Source of the DNA: CAZDRI01 sp964508055
GTDB taxonomy: Bacteria; Pseudomonadota; Gammaproteobacteria; PS1; Pseudothioglobaceae
NCBI GenBank assembly: GCA_964508055.1
Contig: CAZDRI010000033.1
Coordinates: forward strand, 1-14,384
DNA: 14,384 bases
Direction: 5' to 3'
Position 1 is the first letter of the stretch. Each line of letters starts with the position of its first letter. Positions 1 to 5,546 of the stretch are shown piece by piece. Made by a program: the position numbers and the translations under genes. A model generated the notes under the pieces. That model was given only the letters and a program-made list of their open reading frames with translations. It made no database searches and had not been told where the DNA came from.

Positions 1-54
1 TGAAAAAAAATGTTTATAATAAAAAAAGTGTCCAGTCAAATGGGGGAACCGCAT

Positions 55-161
55 AGCGTCTCCTTTTTGGTAATCACTCGTGAGGTTATAAAAAGAAAGA
101 AGAACATTTGTATCAATGAATAGGTTTATTTTTTTATTCGTAATTATTTGTATTGTCTAAC
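55..161. repeat. 107-bp repeat, copy 1 (cassette head with PIN fragment)
   Basis: This segment matches 4650-4755 with about five mismatches and one single-base gap in a T-run. It holds an R' box (GTCTAAC on the plus strand), a short leader and the first codons of a PIN-domain gene. Identity ends at the AAC of the R' box. Beyond it the two copies carry unrelated attC sequence, which is where integron recombination would cut. Confidence 0.85.
57..128 (-). pseudogene. Truncated PIN-domain gene start, copy 1
   Basis: Read on the minus strand, this gives INLFIDTNVLLSFYNLTSDY, which resembles the first 20 residues of PIN-domain ribonucleases (VapC-like toxins). Their first catalytic aspartate lies in the FIDTNV strand. 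The initiator is lost: the equivalent of ATG in copy 2 (4722-4724) is ATA here (126-128). After about 20 codons the PIN similarity ends and the frame continues into unrelated sequence to the window edge. It lies directly behind an integron-type R' box (155-161), as the first gene of a cassette would. It is a remnant and should encode nothing functional. Confidence 0.5.
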
Positions 162-222
162 ATTGGTCATCACTGGTGGGAATGGAGCGCAGCGAAAGTC
201 TTATCCGTGTGAATGGTATTGC
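155..222 (-). other. Degenerate attC (half site) behind the Fic gene
   Basis: The plus strand shows GTCTAAC at 155-161 (R' = GTTAGAC on the coding strand), followed by a central stretch with GGAGCGCAGCGAAAG typical of attC centres. I could not find a convincing L''/R'' arm before the Fic stop codon at 231-233; only weak pairing exists. The R'-side half looks intact and the other half lost or replaced. It would mark the end of the Fic cassette and the start of a second copy of the PIN-fragment cassette. Confidence 0.4.
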
Positions 223-230
223 TCGGCAAC

Positions 231-1352
231 CTAAACTCTTACAAGCTTCATTAACGGCTCGAAAGAATATAACGCCGGTCTTCTACCAGATGCTTCTTCT
301 AATGTCAGAATTAGACCGTTTTCTAATAAAATTCTGGCAAATCTTGCTGCACTCGCTGTGGGAATGCCACTTTTTGTTGTAAATTTGTTGTTTCTAAATA
401 CTGGATTCGTAAACACAAAATCTAATGCATTAACGCTCCATTTCGAGGAAAGTACATCTGAAAAGACGGTCTTCATATTTTCATAGAGTGTCCTTATATC
501 TTCTGCTATAGATAGATTTCTAATGGCCTGTTGCTCAATAGTTTCAAGGAAAAAATAACACCAACTTTCCCAATCCTCGAGCTCAGATACTTTTCTCATT
601 GTGTCAATATAAAGGTCTTTATTGTCTTCCAAATATCCACTTATATAAAAATGAGGTGCGGATATTATTCCCGAAGACCACAACATTAATGTTATCAACA
701 TACGGCCAATGCGACCATTCCCATCTTTGAAAGGATGCAATGCCTCAAATTCAATATGAGCAATACCGGTTTTTACCAATGCAGGGTGTGTGCTTTGTCC
801 AATATATTGAAATAATTTATCTAATCCTTCCTGGAGTTTTTCCGGACTGATAGGGATGAATAAAATTTTTTTCTTTAATTTGTCTGCCAGGTAATTTTGT
901 TCGTTTTTTAACTGGCCTGGTGATTTAGAAGCACCTCGACCCCAAGAGAGCAAATGCTGATGGATGCTTTTAATAAGAGATTGGGATAGTGGATATCCCT
1001 CGGTCATTGCTTTTTGGGCAGTTATCAAGGCCCTTTGATAAAGAATGGTTTCAATCACTTCAGATCTTACCGTTGCAGCATTTCCTATTTCGGCGTCATA
1101 ATCAGCTTCATATTTAAGAATTTCATCCATGGTACTTATCGTACCTTCCATTCTTGATGAGATAACAGCCTCCTGGTTGCGTAACGGAGCTAAGAGTATT
1201 TCACTGTTATGCATATTTTTCAACATTTGGTCATAACGAGCCACCGCATCAGTCGCTTTTATTAATGGTTTCACAAATTGTGCATAATCCAAGTCCTTTG
1301 GTGGGAATTTGTCGTAATGATAATTGACTGCATTTTCTAAATTATGTTCCAT
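231..1352 (-). CDS. Fic family protein (class II, predicted AMP transferase)
   Basis: The 373-residue product has the layout of stand-alone Fic proteins: an N-terminal Fic_N region, the Fic core and a C-terminal winged-helix-like tail. The catalytic motif HPFKDGNGRIGR is complete at residues 206-217, with the His and both Arg. An inhibitory-helix motif of the S-x-x-x-E-G type lies at 65-70 (SSRMEG), so this is a class II enzyme with its own autoinhibition and needs no separate antitoxin. The family usually transfers AMP from ATP to a Ser/Thr/Tyr of a target protein; the target here is unknown. Start at 1352 has a GAGGG a few bases upstream. It is the only gene between the attC sites at 1605 and 155, so it is probably one cassette. 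Family assignment is firm; role in stress or defence is an inference. Confidence 0.93.
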   Translation of the reverse strand: MEHNLENAVNYHYDKFPPKDLDYAQFVKPLIKATDAVARYDQMLKNMHNSEILLAPLRNQEAVISSRMEGTISTMDEILKYEADYDAEIGNAATVRSEVIETILYQRALITAQKAMTEGYPLSQSLIKSIHQHLLSWGRGASKSPGQLKNEQNYLADKLKKKILFIPISPEKLQEGLDKLFQYIGQSTHPALVKTGIAHIEFEALHPFKDGNGRIGRMLITLMLWSSGIISAPHFYISGYLEDNKDLYIDTMRKVSELEDWESWCYFFLETIEQQAIRNLSIAEDIRTLYENMKTVFSDVLSSKWSVNALDFVFTNPVFRNNKFTTKSGIPTASAARFARILLENGLILTLEEASGRRPALYSFEPLMKLVRV

Positions 1353-1460
1353 TCACCCTCTACAATTTTGTTATTATAATTTCGGAATATTTTAATCACA
1401 AAACCAGTTGATGTCAATATATTTTAAATTCTTATAAACAAAAAGGATTGATGTTAATAA

Positions 1461-1600
1461 ATTCAGGCTAAAAGTATTTATCTTGCATTTTGCCCAATAT
1501 TTGAGAGACAAGGGGATTAGACCTTAACCAATTCAGATCAAAAATGTTTGTCTTGCATTTTGTCAAATATTTGAGAAGCGAATGGATTTAATTCTTGATT
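1461..1600. repeat. Two imperfect 70-bp tandem repeats upstream of Fic
   Basis: Units 1461-1530 and 1531-1600 align in register at a period of 70. The first 50 positions share 39 bases, including an identical TCTTGCATTT block, and the last 20 have decayed. They lie between the attC at 1605 and the Fic start at 1352 and hold no ORF. They may be a duplicated cassette leader or promoter region. A third partial unit may precede 1461 but is too diverged to claim. Confidence 0.7.
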
Positions 1601-1604
1601 AAGT

Positions 1605-1671
1605 GCCGAACGCCTGGATAACCCGCAGTGCGAGCGCAGCGAGTAATGTCGGGTGTATCCTGTTGTTATAT
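1605..1671 (-). other. attC recombination site (canonical, 67 bp)
   Basis: On the coding (minus) strand the order is R'' ATATAAC, L'', centre, L', R' GTTCGGC. The arms at 1616-1625 (GGATAACCCG) and 1650-1660 (CGGGTGTATCC) are perfect complements apart from one extra G at 1655. That extra base is on the R'' arm, as expected for the extrahelical base that sets strand choice by the integrase. The centre has the usual GCGCAGCG. The EamA stop codon TAA at 1666-1668 lies inside R'', the tight packing normal for cassettes. Confidence 0.8.
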
Positions 1672-2541
1672 TTTTTTCAATTGCATTAATTTGTTACTGA
1701 AAGTACTTAGCAATAAACCTCCTACTATTAGAATGCAGGCAATTATTTTTTCTATACCTATATTTTCATTAAAAATCACAAAAGAACCAAGCAAACCAAA
1801 AATAGGAACCAATAATGACAGAGGTGCAACCTTTGATATATGGTATTTATTAATCAGTGAGTTCCAAATCCAATAGCCAAAAAGCGTGGTTGGGTATACC
1901 TGAAATAATATCGAAAATACAGCATTATTATCAAGATGTGATAAAAAATTGGCAAACACTTCCTGCCCTTGAGTTAAATAAGCTAATGCAAAAAGTGGGA
2001 TTGGTGAAAAAAGACTCGACCAAATCATCAATGAAAATATTCTTGCAGCACCTGATTTTTTGACTACAACATTAGCACAACTCCATGATAAGGCACCGAC
2101 TAATATTAAGAACAAGCCAAGGTAGGTTACTGAACCATCAGTGATACTAATTATCAAAAACAACCCTAACACTGCGAGTATAAAACCAAGTATTTTTACC
2201 TTATCTATTTTCTCGCCAAGCAATGCCACGCCCATAATAACTGTGAAGAATGCGCTCATTTGTAATGCAAGAGAAGCAATGCCCGCTGATATTCCAAAAT
2301 ATATGCCTAGTATTACCATTCCCCATAGACCTACACCAAATAAAATTCCATATAAGGCAACTTGCAGCATTGGCATATCGGGTTTTTTAATAAAAAAAAT
2401 CAGTGGAATAGCACAAAGTAAAAACCTTAAGCCGGTCAACATAAAAGGTTCAAGAGAGGACAGACCAATTTTGATTACTGAAAAGTTTAACCCCCATATT
2501 GCAGTTATAAAAACTGCTAAACAAAAATCTTTGGTATTCAT
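1666..2541 (-). CDS. EamA/DMT-family transporter (10 TM)
   Basis: The 291-residue product is almost entirely hydrophobic, with about ten membrane segments in two repeats, as in EamA drug/metabolite exporters. The first repeat opens with AVFITAIWGLNFSVIKIGL, the usual family N-terminus, and a conserved GE (LLGEKIDKVKILG) ends its fourth helix. It probably exports amino acids or similar small metabolites across the inner membrane; substrate cannot be read from sequence. I start at ATG 2541 (MNTKDFCLA), with a GGA ahead of it; the upstream ATG at 2580 lies inside a repeat and only adds MTYNKLLYFTENY. The TAA overlaps the R'' box of the attC, and the gene starts 22 bases after the AT-rich repeat at 2561-2609. 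It reads as the single gene of a cassette. Confidence 0.9.
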   Translation of the reverse strand: MNTKDFCLAVFITAIWGLNFSVIKIGLSSLEPFMLTGLRFLLCAIPLIFFIKKPDMPMLQVALYGILFGVGLWGMVILGIYFGISAGIASLALQMSAFFTVIMGVALLGEKIDKVKILGFILAVLGLFLIISITDGSVTYLGLFLILVGALSWSCANVVVKKSGAARIFSLMIWSSLFSPIPLFALAYLTQGQEVFANFLSHLDNNAVFSILFQVYPTTLFGYWIWNSLINKYHISKVAPLSLLVPIFGLLGSFVIFNENIGIEKIIACILIVGGLLLSTFSNKLMQLKKI

Positions 2542-2560
2542 ATAATTTTCCGTAAAGTAT

Positions 2561-2609
2561 AACAATTTATTATAAGTCATAATCTTAACATAATATATAT
2601 TTAACCATC
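2561..2609 (-). promoter_or_regulatory. AT-rich repeat copy a, candidate promoter/attI-like leader
   Basis: One of three copies (also 4572-4620 and 5185-5220); a and b differ at 4 of 49 positions. On the minus strand it carries TATAAT followed by AAATTGTT, and in all three copies the TATAAT is unchanged. No good -35 hexamer is visible at 16-18 bases. Similarity ends on the gene side at G|TT (here GTTATAC), directly before the EamA leader. Promoter function and any attI relationship are inferences. Confidence 0.5.
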
Positions 2610-2620
2610 AAAAGAGGTCG

Positions 2621-2644
2621 CTCACCTTTTTTTTACATGGTGAG
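2621..2644. other. Small hairpin behind the two-TM gene
   Basis: CTCACC (2621-2626) and GGTGAG (2639-2644) form a 6-bp perfect stem with a 12-base loop. On the minus strand it lies about 75 bases after the two-TM protein gene and just before the AT-rich repeat. No U-run follows, so it is not a typical intrinsic terminator. It occupies the position where GC-rich REP-like palindromes stand next to the other two AT-repeat copies. Confidence 0.35.
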
Positions 2645-2717
2645 GAATATTTGCAAAAACATTTCTTGCTTGCCTTGGCATTTAGAATTTTTTAATAATA
2701 AAAGTAGACTATTTACT

Positions 2718-3461
2718 TTATTTTTTTATAAAAAAGGGCAGCATCCTCTTTTGGTTTCTTTTCCCTAATACTTTGTCTTTCATTTCTTTTATGCTTATAG
2801 AACCTTGCTCTATTCTATCGGCAAAATTATTAAGTTTTGAATTATTTAATTTAGTAGCTAAAACATTTAGTTCTTGTGCAATAAAGCTAAAACCAAATGA
2901 TGGATTTAGTAAGTCAAATTTTTTTCTTGTTATTAAATCCTTTGGAATTTTAAAAAGATTTTCATAATAATAGTGCTTGTCTTCCTTTAAAATAATCTCT
3001 TTAATTAACCATAATGTATTGTTATTAATCACTAGGAGGCTGGGGCAGTTTGTTACTCCTTTCATTTTTTCTTTATATTTTCTATAAGCCCTCATCATTA
3101 CAATTATTATATAAACAAAGAATGCAATTTGTGCGATAGTTAATATCACCATAATAGCTTCAAAATTATCCTCAAAAAGAAACACAGAACCTATAAATAA
3201 GATAATTGCAACAGTCCAGAGTTTAATATCTGATTTAATACTCAACCAATTTGATTTTAAATAAGATTCTTTTTTTGTTAAAGTTATATTTGCAAAACAC
3301 ATGTTACAGTTTTCTGTTCCAGTGATTGATTTAACCATTTCATTTATAGATTGGTATGGTCCCCCAGACTTGTCATTGTATATATTGTTCTTAGCAAGAT
3401 ATTCTAAAACTTCATATAATTTATCAGTAGTATCTGATACAGTATCTAACAAATCATTCAT
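2718..3461 (-). CDS. Two-TM membrane protein of unknown function (cassette gene)
   Basis: I do not recognise this 247-residue protein. Two hydrophobic segments at about residues 80-96 (LWTVAIILFIGSVFLF) and 104-122 (MVILTIAQIAFFVYIIIVM) are joined by a short acidic loop. The N-terminal part is soluble and has a CNMC pair near residue 52. A basic, charged C-terminal part of about 120 residues follows and would lie on the same side of the membrane as the N-terminus. Start: ATG 3461 has GGAGG at six bases, much better than the longer reading from 3572, whose start lies inside the attC at 3555-3617. It follows that attC directly and so would be a cassette gene, but I see no attC of its own downstream. 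The layout is compatible with a membrane-anchored sensor or effector, which is only a guess. Confidence 0.75.
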   Translation of the reverse strand: MNDLLDTVSDTTDKLYEVLEYLAKNNIYNDKSGGPYQSINEMVKSITGTENCNMCFANITLTKKESYLKSNWLSIKSDIKLWTVAIILFIGSVFLFEDNFEAIMVILTIAQIAFFVYIIIVMMRAYRKYKEKMKGVTNCPSLLVINNNTLWLIKEIILKEDKHYYYENLFKIPKDLITRKKFDLLNPSFGFSFIAQELNVLATKLNNSKLNNFADRIEQGSISIKEMKDKVLGKRNQKRMLPFFIKK

Positions 3462-3554
3462 AATAAACCTCCGATATACAGTATATTGTTTTTTGTTCCT
3501 AGCATTTTCCTCTCCTAATCCTCTGTAAAAAACAATAGAAAGATGGAAGGCGAC

Positions 3555-3617
3555 ACCTACGCCGGGGCTCAAGGATGCGTAGCGAAGTGGAGTGCCCCTT
3601 GGAGCCCACTGTTATGC
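3555..3617 (-). other. attC recombination site with a one-base deletion in R'
   Basis: GGGCTCAAGG (3565-3574) pairs with CCTTGGAGCCC (3597-3607), perfect except for one extra G on the R'' arm, the attC hallmark. R'' is GCATAAC on the coding strand (3611-3617), two bases after the AbiTii stop codon. The expected R' GTTAGGT reads GTAGGT (about 3555-3560), one T short, so cleavage here may be impaired and the AbiTii and two-TM cassettes may be locked together. Confidence 0.75.
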
Positions 3618-3619
3618 AT

Positions 3620-4540
3620 TTATTTAAGCCCATAGTATTTGAGAGCCGCTTCAGTTAGGACTTTTGTGGCAACAGAAATACCTACATTCCAAGTACCCTC
3701 AGCTGCCTTTTTTAAATTCGATGAAACCCAATTTTTTGCCTTTTTACCAAATGGTTCTTCTGGACTCGAAGGTTCTTCCGACTGAACTATTTCAGCAAGT
3801 TCTCTTGCATCTTCACTTGGTATACCCGACTCTACGAGGTATTTAATAAAAGATTCATTATCGCGTACACCAATTTCAACTGAGATTTGTGTCTCGCTAC
3901 TTCCTGCTACAGCCGTTGTCACATTGCCATAAATTATCTGTTGTGAAATTTGTTGTACTTTCTCAGGGTTTGTTTCAGTAGTTTGAGGTGCGCCAAATGA
4001 TACGTGAGTGGCTACAGGAATGGCTTTTTCTAATTCAAGCGTAAGCTCAAGTATTCTTGCTCGTACAGCTTGCTGGATTTCTGCTATCGCGGTGCGGGAA
4101 ATTGAAGAGCTTATATCAATGCATGAATAGTCCTCATATACTTTGCCTTGTAACAGCAAAATAAGGTTTGAGGCATCAATACCCAGGGCGCCTTTATCAG
4201 CACTCATTCTAAGTAACTCTTTAACACCAGCAATACTTTCCCGAACTTCTTTCTTTGTCCATTGCTTTCCTGCATGTTCCTCAACGATATATGTAGGAAT
4301 TGGCACGTTATTAATGCTAGAACCGAATGTGCCAGAAAACGTTCCTTTATAGCTTACACTTACCACTCTATATGAAGGAACTTTCACATCATTTGGATAC
4401 CCTTCAGATTCATGTTTTACCCATTCTTCTAACAGGTCACTGCCTAGGCGAGATGCTAATAGGCGTAGCTTCAAAAGAACCGAACCTAAGTCAGGTCCTT
4501 CTTGAACGACAGCCTCTTGTATTTGGTGTAGTAAAGCCAA
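3620..4540 (-). CDS. AbiTii-domain protein (abortive-infection-like)
   Basis: The N-terminal ~190 residues match AbiTii: LLHQIQEAVVQ, then LKLRLLASRLGSDLLEEWVKHESEGY, then the VPSYRVV strand region and a long helical stretch. The C-terminal third (about residues 230-305) is a separate acidic then basic helical region. AbiTii domains are named from abortive phage-infection systems, but the molecular activity is not established, so a defence role is an inference from domain and cassette setting. I choose TTG 4540, which has GGAGAG at six bases and gives MALLHQIQ, the usual family N-terminus. An in-frame ATG at 4576 lies within the GTTATGC cassette-boundary motif and has no ribosome site. The TAA is two bases from R'' of the attC at 3555-3617. 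It is less AT-rich than the flanking genes, consistent with acquisition. Confidence 0.85.
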   Translation of the reverse strand: MALLHQIQEAVVQEGPDLGSVLLKLRLLASRLGSDLLEEWVKHESEGYPNDVKVPSYRVVSVSYKGTFSGTFGSSINNVPIPTYIVEEHAGKQWTKKEVRESIAGVKELLRMSADKGALGIDASNLILLLQGKVYEDYSCIDISSSISRTAIAEIQQAVRARILELTLELEKAIPVATHVSFGAPQTTETNPEKVQQISQQIIYGNVTTAVAGSSETQISVEIGVRDNESFIKYLVESGIPSEDARELAEIVQSEEPSSPEEPFGKKAKNWVSSNLKKAAEGTWNVGISVATKVLTEAALKYYGLK

Positions 4541-4571
4541 TCTAGTCTCTCCGCAACCTTCTTTTATGCAT

Positions 4572-4620
4572 AACAATTTATTATAATTTATAATTGTAAC
4601 ATAATATATATTTAACCATC
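4572..4620 (-). promoter_or_regulatory. AT-rich repeat copy b, candidate promoter/attI-like leader
   Basis: This is the second copy, ahead of the AbiTii gene. It differs from copy a at four positions, none in TATAAT. On the minus strand it ends on GTTATGC, an R'-like heptamer, after which the three copies diverge completely. Confidence 0.5.
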
Positions 4621-4724
4621 TAAATACTCAAAAAGGGGCAGTCCATAGCAGCGTCCCCTCTTTGGTAATCACTCGTGATGTTATAAAAAGAAAGAAAAAC
4701 ATTTGTATCAATGAATAGGTTCAT
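4620..4724 (-). pseudogene. Truncated PIN-domain gene start, copy 2
   Basis: ATG 4724 opens a 34-codon frame beginning MNLFIDTNVFLSFYNITSDY, the N-terminal strand and first catalytic Asp of a PIN-domain ribonuclease. After residue 20 it runs into a GC-rich palindromic motif (about 4635-4658) and stops at TAG 4620-4622. A real PIN protein has about 130 or more residues with three or four acidic catalytic positions, so this is a remnant. It starts 25 bases behind the R' box at 4749-4755, like a cassette gene. The break lies at the same point as in copy 1 (57-128). Confidence 0.55.
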
Positions 4725-4755
4725 TTTTTATTCGTAATTATTTGTATTGTCTAAC
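4650..4755. repeat. 107-bp repeat, copy 2 (cassette head with PIN fragment)
   Basis: Partner of 55-161. The two differ by about five substitutions and one T-run gap. This copy keeps the ATG that copy 1 has lost. The shared part ends at the AAC of the R' box (4749-4755); beyond it lies the long attC at 4756-4848, which copy 1 lacks. Confidence 0.85.
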
Positions 4756-4848
4756 GCCGGCAGCAACTGCAGGCAAAAACGGCAGTTTTTGTGCGTTTTT
4801 TTACACATAAGGTGACAGTTTTGACTGTCAGATTGGCTGTCCTTAGCA
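4749..4848 (-). other. attC recombination site (long, ~100 bp)
   Basis: R' is GTTAGAC on the coding strand (plus GTCTAAC at 4749-4755). GGCAGCAA (4759-4766) pairs with TTGGCTGTCC (4833-4842), leaving two extra bases on the R'' arm, as in many attC sites. The R'' position reads TGCTAAG, one base off the AAC end. Between the arms the two halves form a long imperfect palindrome (about 4765-4832), like VCR-type sites. It starts six bases after the cupin stop codon. Confidence 0.72.
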
Positions 4849-4854
4849 TTTTAT

Positions 4855-5157
4855 TTATAACCTATCATTAATGACCAGCATTAATGTTTCTTTAATAGCT
4901 ACAGCTGAGTGTTCTTCGCCTTTTCTTATGTAGAGAATATCACCCTCAGATAGCTCTATGTCTAAGAATTTTACTAGCCCACTTATTATCACTATTTTTT
5001 CATAGCCTTTATGAGTGTGATGAGGGATAGCAGCTCCTTCTTCCAGCTTAAAATATCTAAGTCTATCGCCAATTTCATCTTGGGCATTTTCATTGGACTG
5101 TATTCCGGAATATGAAGTATTTTCCCAATTTAAACTTTTATAATTTATAAATTCCAT
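4855..5157 (-). CDS. Small single-domain cupin protein
   Basis: A 100-residue protein consisting of one cupin barrel. Cupin motif 1 is complete: G-x5-H-x-H-x3-E-x6-G at about residues 41-60 (GAAIPHHTHKGYE, then KIVIISG). Motif 2 follows as GDILYIRKGEEH at about 72-83, with Arg in place of the usual Pro. The two His of HTH, the Glu and the later His would bind one metal ion. Such small cupins sense or process small molecules or act as quality-control sensors; no substrate can be assigned. It is followed after six bases by the attC at 4749-4848 and preceded by AT-rich repeat copy c, so it is a compact one-gene cassette. The ribosome site ahead of ATG 5157 is weak. Confidence 0.88.
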   Translation of the reverse strand: MEFINYKSLNWENTSYSGIQSNENAQDEIGDRLRYFKLEEGAAIPHHTHKGYEKIVIISGLVKFLDIELSEGDILYIRKGEEHSAVAIKETLMLVINDRL

Positions 5158-5184
5158 AGGATCTATTTATTTCTTGTGAATGCC

Positions 5185-5220
5185 AACAATTTATTATAAG
5201 TCATAATTGTAACATAATAT
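5185..5220 (-). promoter_or_regulatory. AT-rich repeat copy c, candidate promoter/attI-like leader
   Basis: Third, shorter copy (36 bp), two mismatches to copy a, with the same TATAAT. It ends on GTTGGCA in front of the cupin leader. On its far side is a GC-rich imperfect palindrome (5228-5244, GGGTAATGCGGTTCCCC). This is the right-hand edge of the cassette region. Confidence 0.5.
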
Positions 5221-5354
5221 AAAAAAAGGGTAATGCGGTTCCCCTATTTGGTTTGCTATATCAGAAGTAAAAATCAAAGATAAAAAAGTTATTAAAAAAA
5301 ACGGTACTAATATACATCCTATTCTTAAAATATACTGGAAATGTTTTAGATAAG

Positions 5355-5489
5355 ATGGAAGGAACGATATTTGAAATCGCTAAAAATAAATTAAAACAAG
5401 CAGATGACTATGAAGTAAAAGAATATGTAAGAATAATGTTAATATTCAAATATAGAAATAATGTTTGGGTTTATGTAGCTACAGAATAA
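5355..5489 (+). CDS. Possible small ORF, 44 aa, unknown
   Basis: ATG 5355 opens a 44-codon frame starting MEGTIFEIAKNKLKQADDYE. The amino-acid mix is protein-like (charged helix, then LIFKYRNNVWVYVATE), and the same frame is open back to 5271 without a start, so it may be the tail of a longer lost gene. I see no Shine-Dalgarno and no family match. It is the only coding-like element between the cassette array and typA (5221-5546), and the only plus-strand frame there. Confidence 0.3.
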   Translation: MEGTIFEIAKNKLKQADDYEVKEYVRIMLIFKYRNNVWVYVATE

Positions 5490-5546
5490 AAAAACATAGC
5501 AAATATTAAATCAATACTACACTTCTTATTTTTTATATATCTTGTT

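Larger units (their letters stand above)
1..5220 (-). mobile_element. Integron gene-cassette array without visible integrase (CALIN-like)
   Basis: All five intact genes here are on the minus strand, and attC-like sites lie at 155-222 (half), 1605-1671, 3555-3617 and 4749-4848, all in the same orientation as the genes. In integrons a cassette is one gene followed by its attC, which matches cupin+attC, AbiTii+attC and EamA+attC. Seen directly: R'-type heptamers (GTTAGAC twice, GTTCGGC), inverted L boxes with an extra unpaired base on the R'' side, and a duplicated cassette head. No tyrosine recombinase is present in the window. The array borders a small-ORF spacer and typA on the right and runs off the window on the left. 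That it is an integron derivative is an inference from structure; whether an intI lies further left cannot be seen. Confidence 0.72.

Noticed and set aside
2561..2609. AT-rich repeat as an attC site
   Set aside because: Only a 6-bp ACAATT/AATTGT symmetry is present in some copies, with no R''/L'' boxes in the right order; both ends show AAC in the same orientation.
3462..3572. N-terminal extension of the two-TM protein to 3572
   Set aside because: The extension starts within the attC and has no ribosome site; ATG 3461 has GGAGG at a good distance.
5271..5489. Remnant of an integron integrase
   Set aside because: No tyrosine-recombinase motifs (R..HxxR..Y) are visible in the translation.
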